Origin: an uncultured Collinsella sp. | GTDB lineage: Bacteria > Actinomycetota > Coriobacteriia > Coriobacteriales > Coriobacteriaceae | Assembly: GCA_902493915.1 (NCBI GenBank) | Contig: CABUQY010000086.1 | Span: 1-6,484 of the forward strand | Length of the DNA: 6,484 nt | Reading direction: 5' to 3' | Part shown: positions 5,391-6,484 of the stretch, piece after piece | Layout of the letters: each line of letters begins with the position of its first letter | How positions within the stretch are numbered: the first letter of the stretch is position 1 | Translations under genes and position numbers: made by a program | Notes under the pieces: model-generated | Database searches by the model: none | What the model was told of the DNA's origin: nothing | Seen by the model: only the letters and a program-made list of their open reading frames with translations

Positions 5391-5420
5391 TACTTGCTTG
5401 GCGGCTGGTTTACTTGCTTG
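5391..5420. repeat. 10-bp direct repeat straddling the end of the coiled-coil gene
   Basis: TACTTGCTTG occurs at 5391-5400 and again at 5411-5420. The second copy encodes the last three codons of the minus-strand gene and ends at its stop codon. The first lies just beyond it, 20 nt apart start to start. It looks like a small tandem duplication at the 3' end of the gene. The rest of 5337-5409 holds only the palindrome GACTAGTC (5361-5368) and no gene that I can see. Confidence 0.4.
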
Positions 5421-6484
5421 CGAACAGCCAGACTAGGATGATCACCAGGATTGCGGCGACGATGCAGACGATGGCGCCGGTGAATTTGATGCGTGAGTCG
5501 CGGGTACGCTCGCGCACCGCGTCCTCGGTGGCCTCGAGCTGGGCGGCTTCTCGCTCGGTCTCGGCGTGTTCGGCTTTGTCTCGGGCCAAGGACCCTGCAA
5601 GCGACTCAGTGATCTCTGGGTGGTCGTGCACCTCGGTCGCCTGTTCGATGATCGACTGCGCATGTGCGGCATCTGCTTGGGCGTTGGCGATGGTCTGCTC
5701 CTGGTCGCGGCGTGCCTTGTCCTCGGCAGTGATCTTCTCGCGCAGTTCGCGCTGGCGCGTTGCAGCGGCGGTTTTTGCGGTCTGCAGCTCGTCGCGCGCG
5801 GCATCGGCCTCTGCCGTCACGGCCTGATGGGCTCGCTTAGCGTCGGCGATGGGGGCTTGCGCCTGTTCGACGGCCTGCTCGGCTGCGGCAAGCGAGTGCT
5901 CAAGATCGGCGGTGATGCGCGGGACATCTTCTTCGGCTTTACGCAGGGCATCTGCCGTGTCGGAGATCTGCATCGAGAGTTCGCTGGTGCGCACCGTATA
6001 GTTGGCGGGATTTGCCGAGGGATTGCGTTGCAGCTCGGCGTACTCATGACGCAGCGTCTCGAGCTGGGCGCGCGTGGCGTCGACGGTTTGTTGTGCGGCG
6101 GCGATGCCGGCGTCTCGCTCTGCCTTCACCTTGTCGCGGATGCGCTTGGAATCCTCAAGACGTCGAACGAGGCGGTTGCCAGTCTCGCGTGAGCTCGCCT
6201 CGCGGGCCTCCACGGCGTCGAGCGCGGCCTTCAGGCGGAGCTCAGTCGCGTCATCCTCTGTCTTCATTTGTTCGAGCTGACCCTTGAGCTCTGTCGCTTT
6301 GGCGGCGTGGGCATCACGGTCAATCTCGGCGGCCGCTGCAGTCTTTTGGGCCGTGGCAATCGCCTGACGCTGGTCGGCGACGATCTGGTCGTAGCGGCCA
6401 GCGATATCCTGGCGCGTCTCGAGCTCCTCGGCCTGATCGGCAATGCGCTGCTCAAGTTCGGCCAGGTGGGCGCGGGCATCGGCA
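5410..6484 (-). CDS. Coiled-coil protein with a single C-terminal membrane anchor (N-terminus beyond the window)
   Basis: I do not recognise the family. The frame runs from the right window edge to TAA at 5410: 358 codons counting a split first codon, about 357 visible residues. An ATG at 6267 lies in frame, but the 72 codons before it are open and encode the same kind of Ala/Glu/Arg/Gln-rich helix (for example AHLAELEQRIADQAEELETR). No good Shine-Dalgarno precedes the ATG, so it is an internal methionine and the true start is outside. The protein is almost wholly predicted coiled coil, with breaks at about visible residues 153-164 (NPSANPANY) and 285-291 (HDHPEI). It ends with a basic RDSRIKF, a hydrophobic segment at about 334-354 (TGAIVCIVAAILVIILVWLF), and a 3-residue tail, ASK. 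It would therefore be a tail-anchored membrane protein with its bulk in the cytoplasm, possibly a scaffold or envelope/division factor; that role is a guess. It is convergent with queA. Confidence 0.8.
   Translation of the reverse strand, partial: ADARAHLAELEQRIADQAEELETRQDIAGRYDQIVADQRQAIATAQKTAAAAEIDRDAHAAKATELKGQLEQMKTEDDATELRLKAALDAVEAREASSRETGNRLVRRLEDSKRIRDKVKAERDAGIAAAQQTVDATRAQLETLRHEYAELQRNPSANPANYTVRTSELSMQISDTADALRKAEEDVPRITADLEHSLAAAEQAVEQAQAPIADAKRAHQAVTAEADAARDELQTAKTAAATRQRELREKITAEDKARRDQEQTIANAQADAAHAQSIIEQATEVHDHPEITESLAGSLARDKAEHAETEREAAQLEATEDAVRERTRDSRIKFTGAIVCIVAAILVIILVWLFASK

Noticed and set aside
5184..5409. A small protein gene in the queA/coiled-coil gap.
   Set aside because: The stretch is dominated by palindromes, and I saw no frame with a ribosome site and plausible protein composition.
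6264..6479. Separate small minus-strand gene at the right edge.
   Set aside because: It is in a different frame from the coiled-coil coding sequence, which stays open through the same bases and keeps its helix composition.

Overview
This GC-rich window carries closely packed genes on both strands and looks like a chromosomal segment of a gut-type actinobacterium. My best guess is class Coriobacteriia, Collinsella-like. That rests on codon and GC habit and the style of the proteins, not on any marker gene. Most of the window is RNA-related housekeeping: four of the six genes act, or should act, on tRNA or rRNA.

Left block, minus strand (1-2693). A MetRS-like class I aminoacyl-tRNA synthetase (2561 down to 411) is followed after 59 nt by the first 117 codons of an RsmB/NOP-family RNA cytosine-C5 methyltransferase (351 down past position 1). 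The two probably form one transcript, driven by an extended -10 promoter near 2643-2673. The synthetase has the MetRS layout: HFGH, a CP insertion with a zinc knuckle, and an anticodon-domain helix. However, its KMSKS site reads KASSS, several methionine-pocket positions are changed, and it has two large insertions.

Middle block, plus strand (2694-5183). A DUF3267-type membrane zincin with HELVH starts divergently from the synthetase and has no Shine-Dalgarno. It is followed by queH and queA, which carry out the last two steps of queuosine formation in tRNA (QueA makes epoxyqueuosine, QueH reduces it to queuosine). A 9-bp AT-rich dyad lies between the zincin and queH.

Right block (5184-6484). 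queA converges on a minus-strand gene for a long coiled-coil protein with a single C-terminal membrane anchor. That gene's start lies beyond the window. The 226-nt convergent gap holds a perfect 13-bp hairpin abutting the queA stop codon, then a roughly 125-nt imperfect palindrome that can fold into one long rod with a GAAA loop. This is the most striking non-coding structure in the window.

I saw no rRNA, tRNA, CRISPR array, insertion-sequence transposase or phage gene. Very long open frames lie antisense to the synthetase and to queA. I read them as by-products of GC-rich codon use and do not annotate them.
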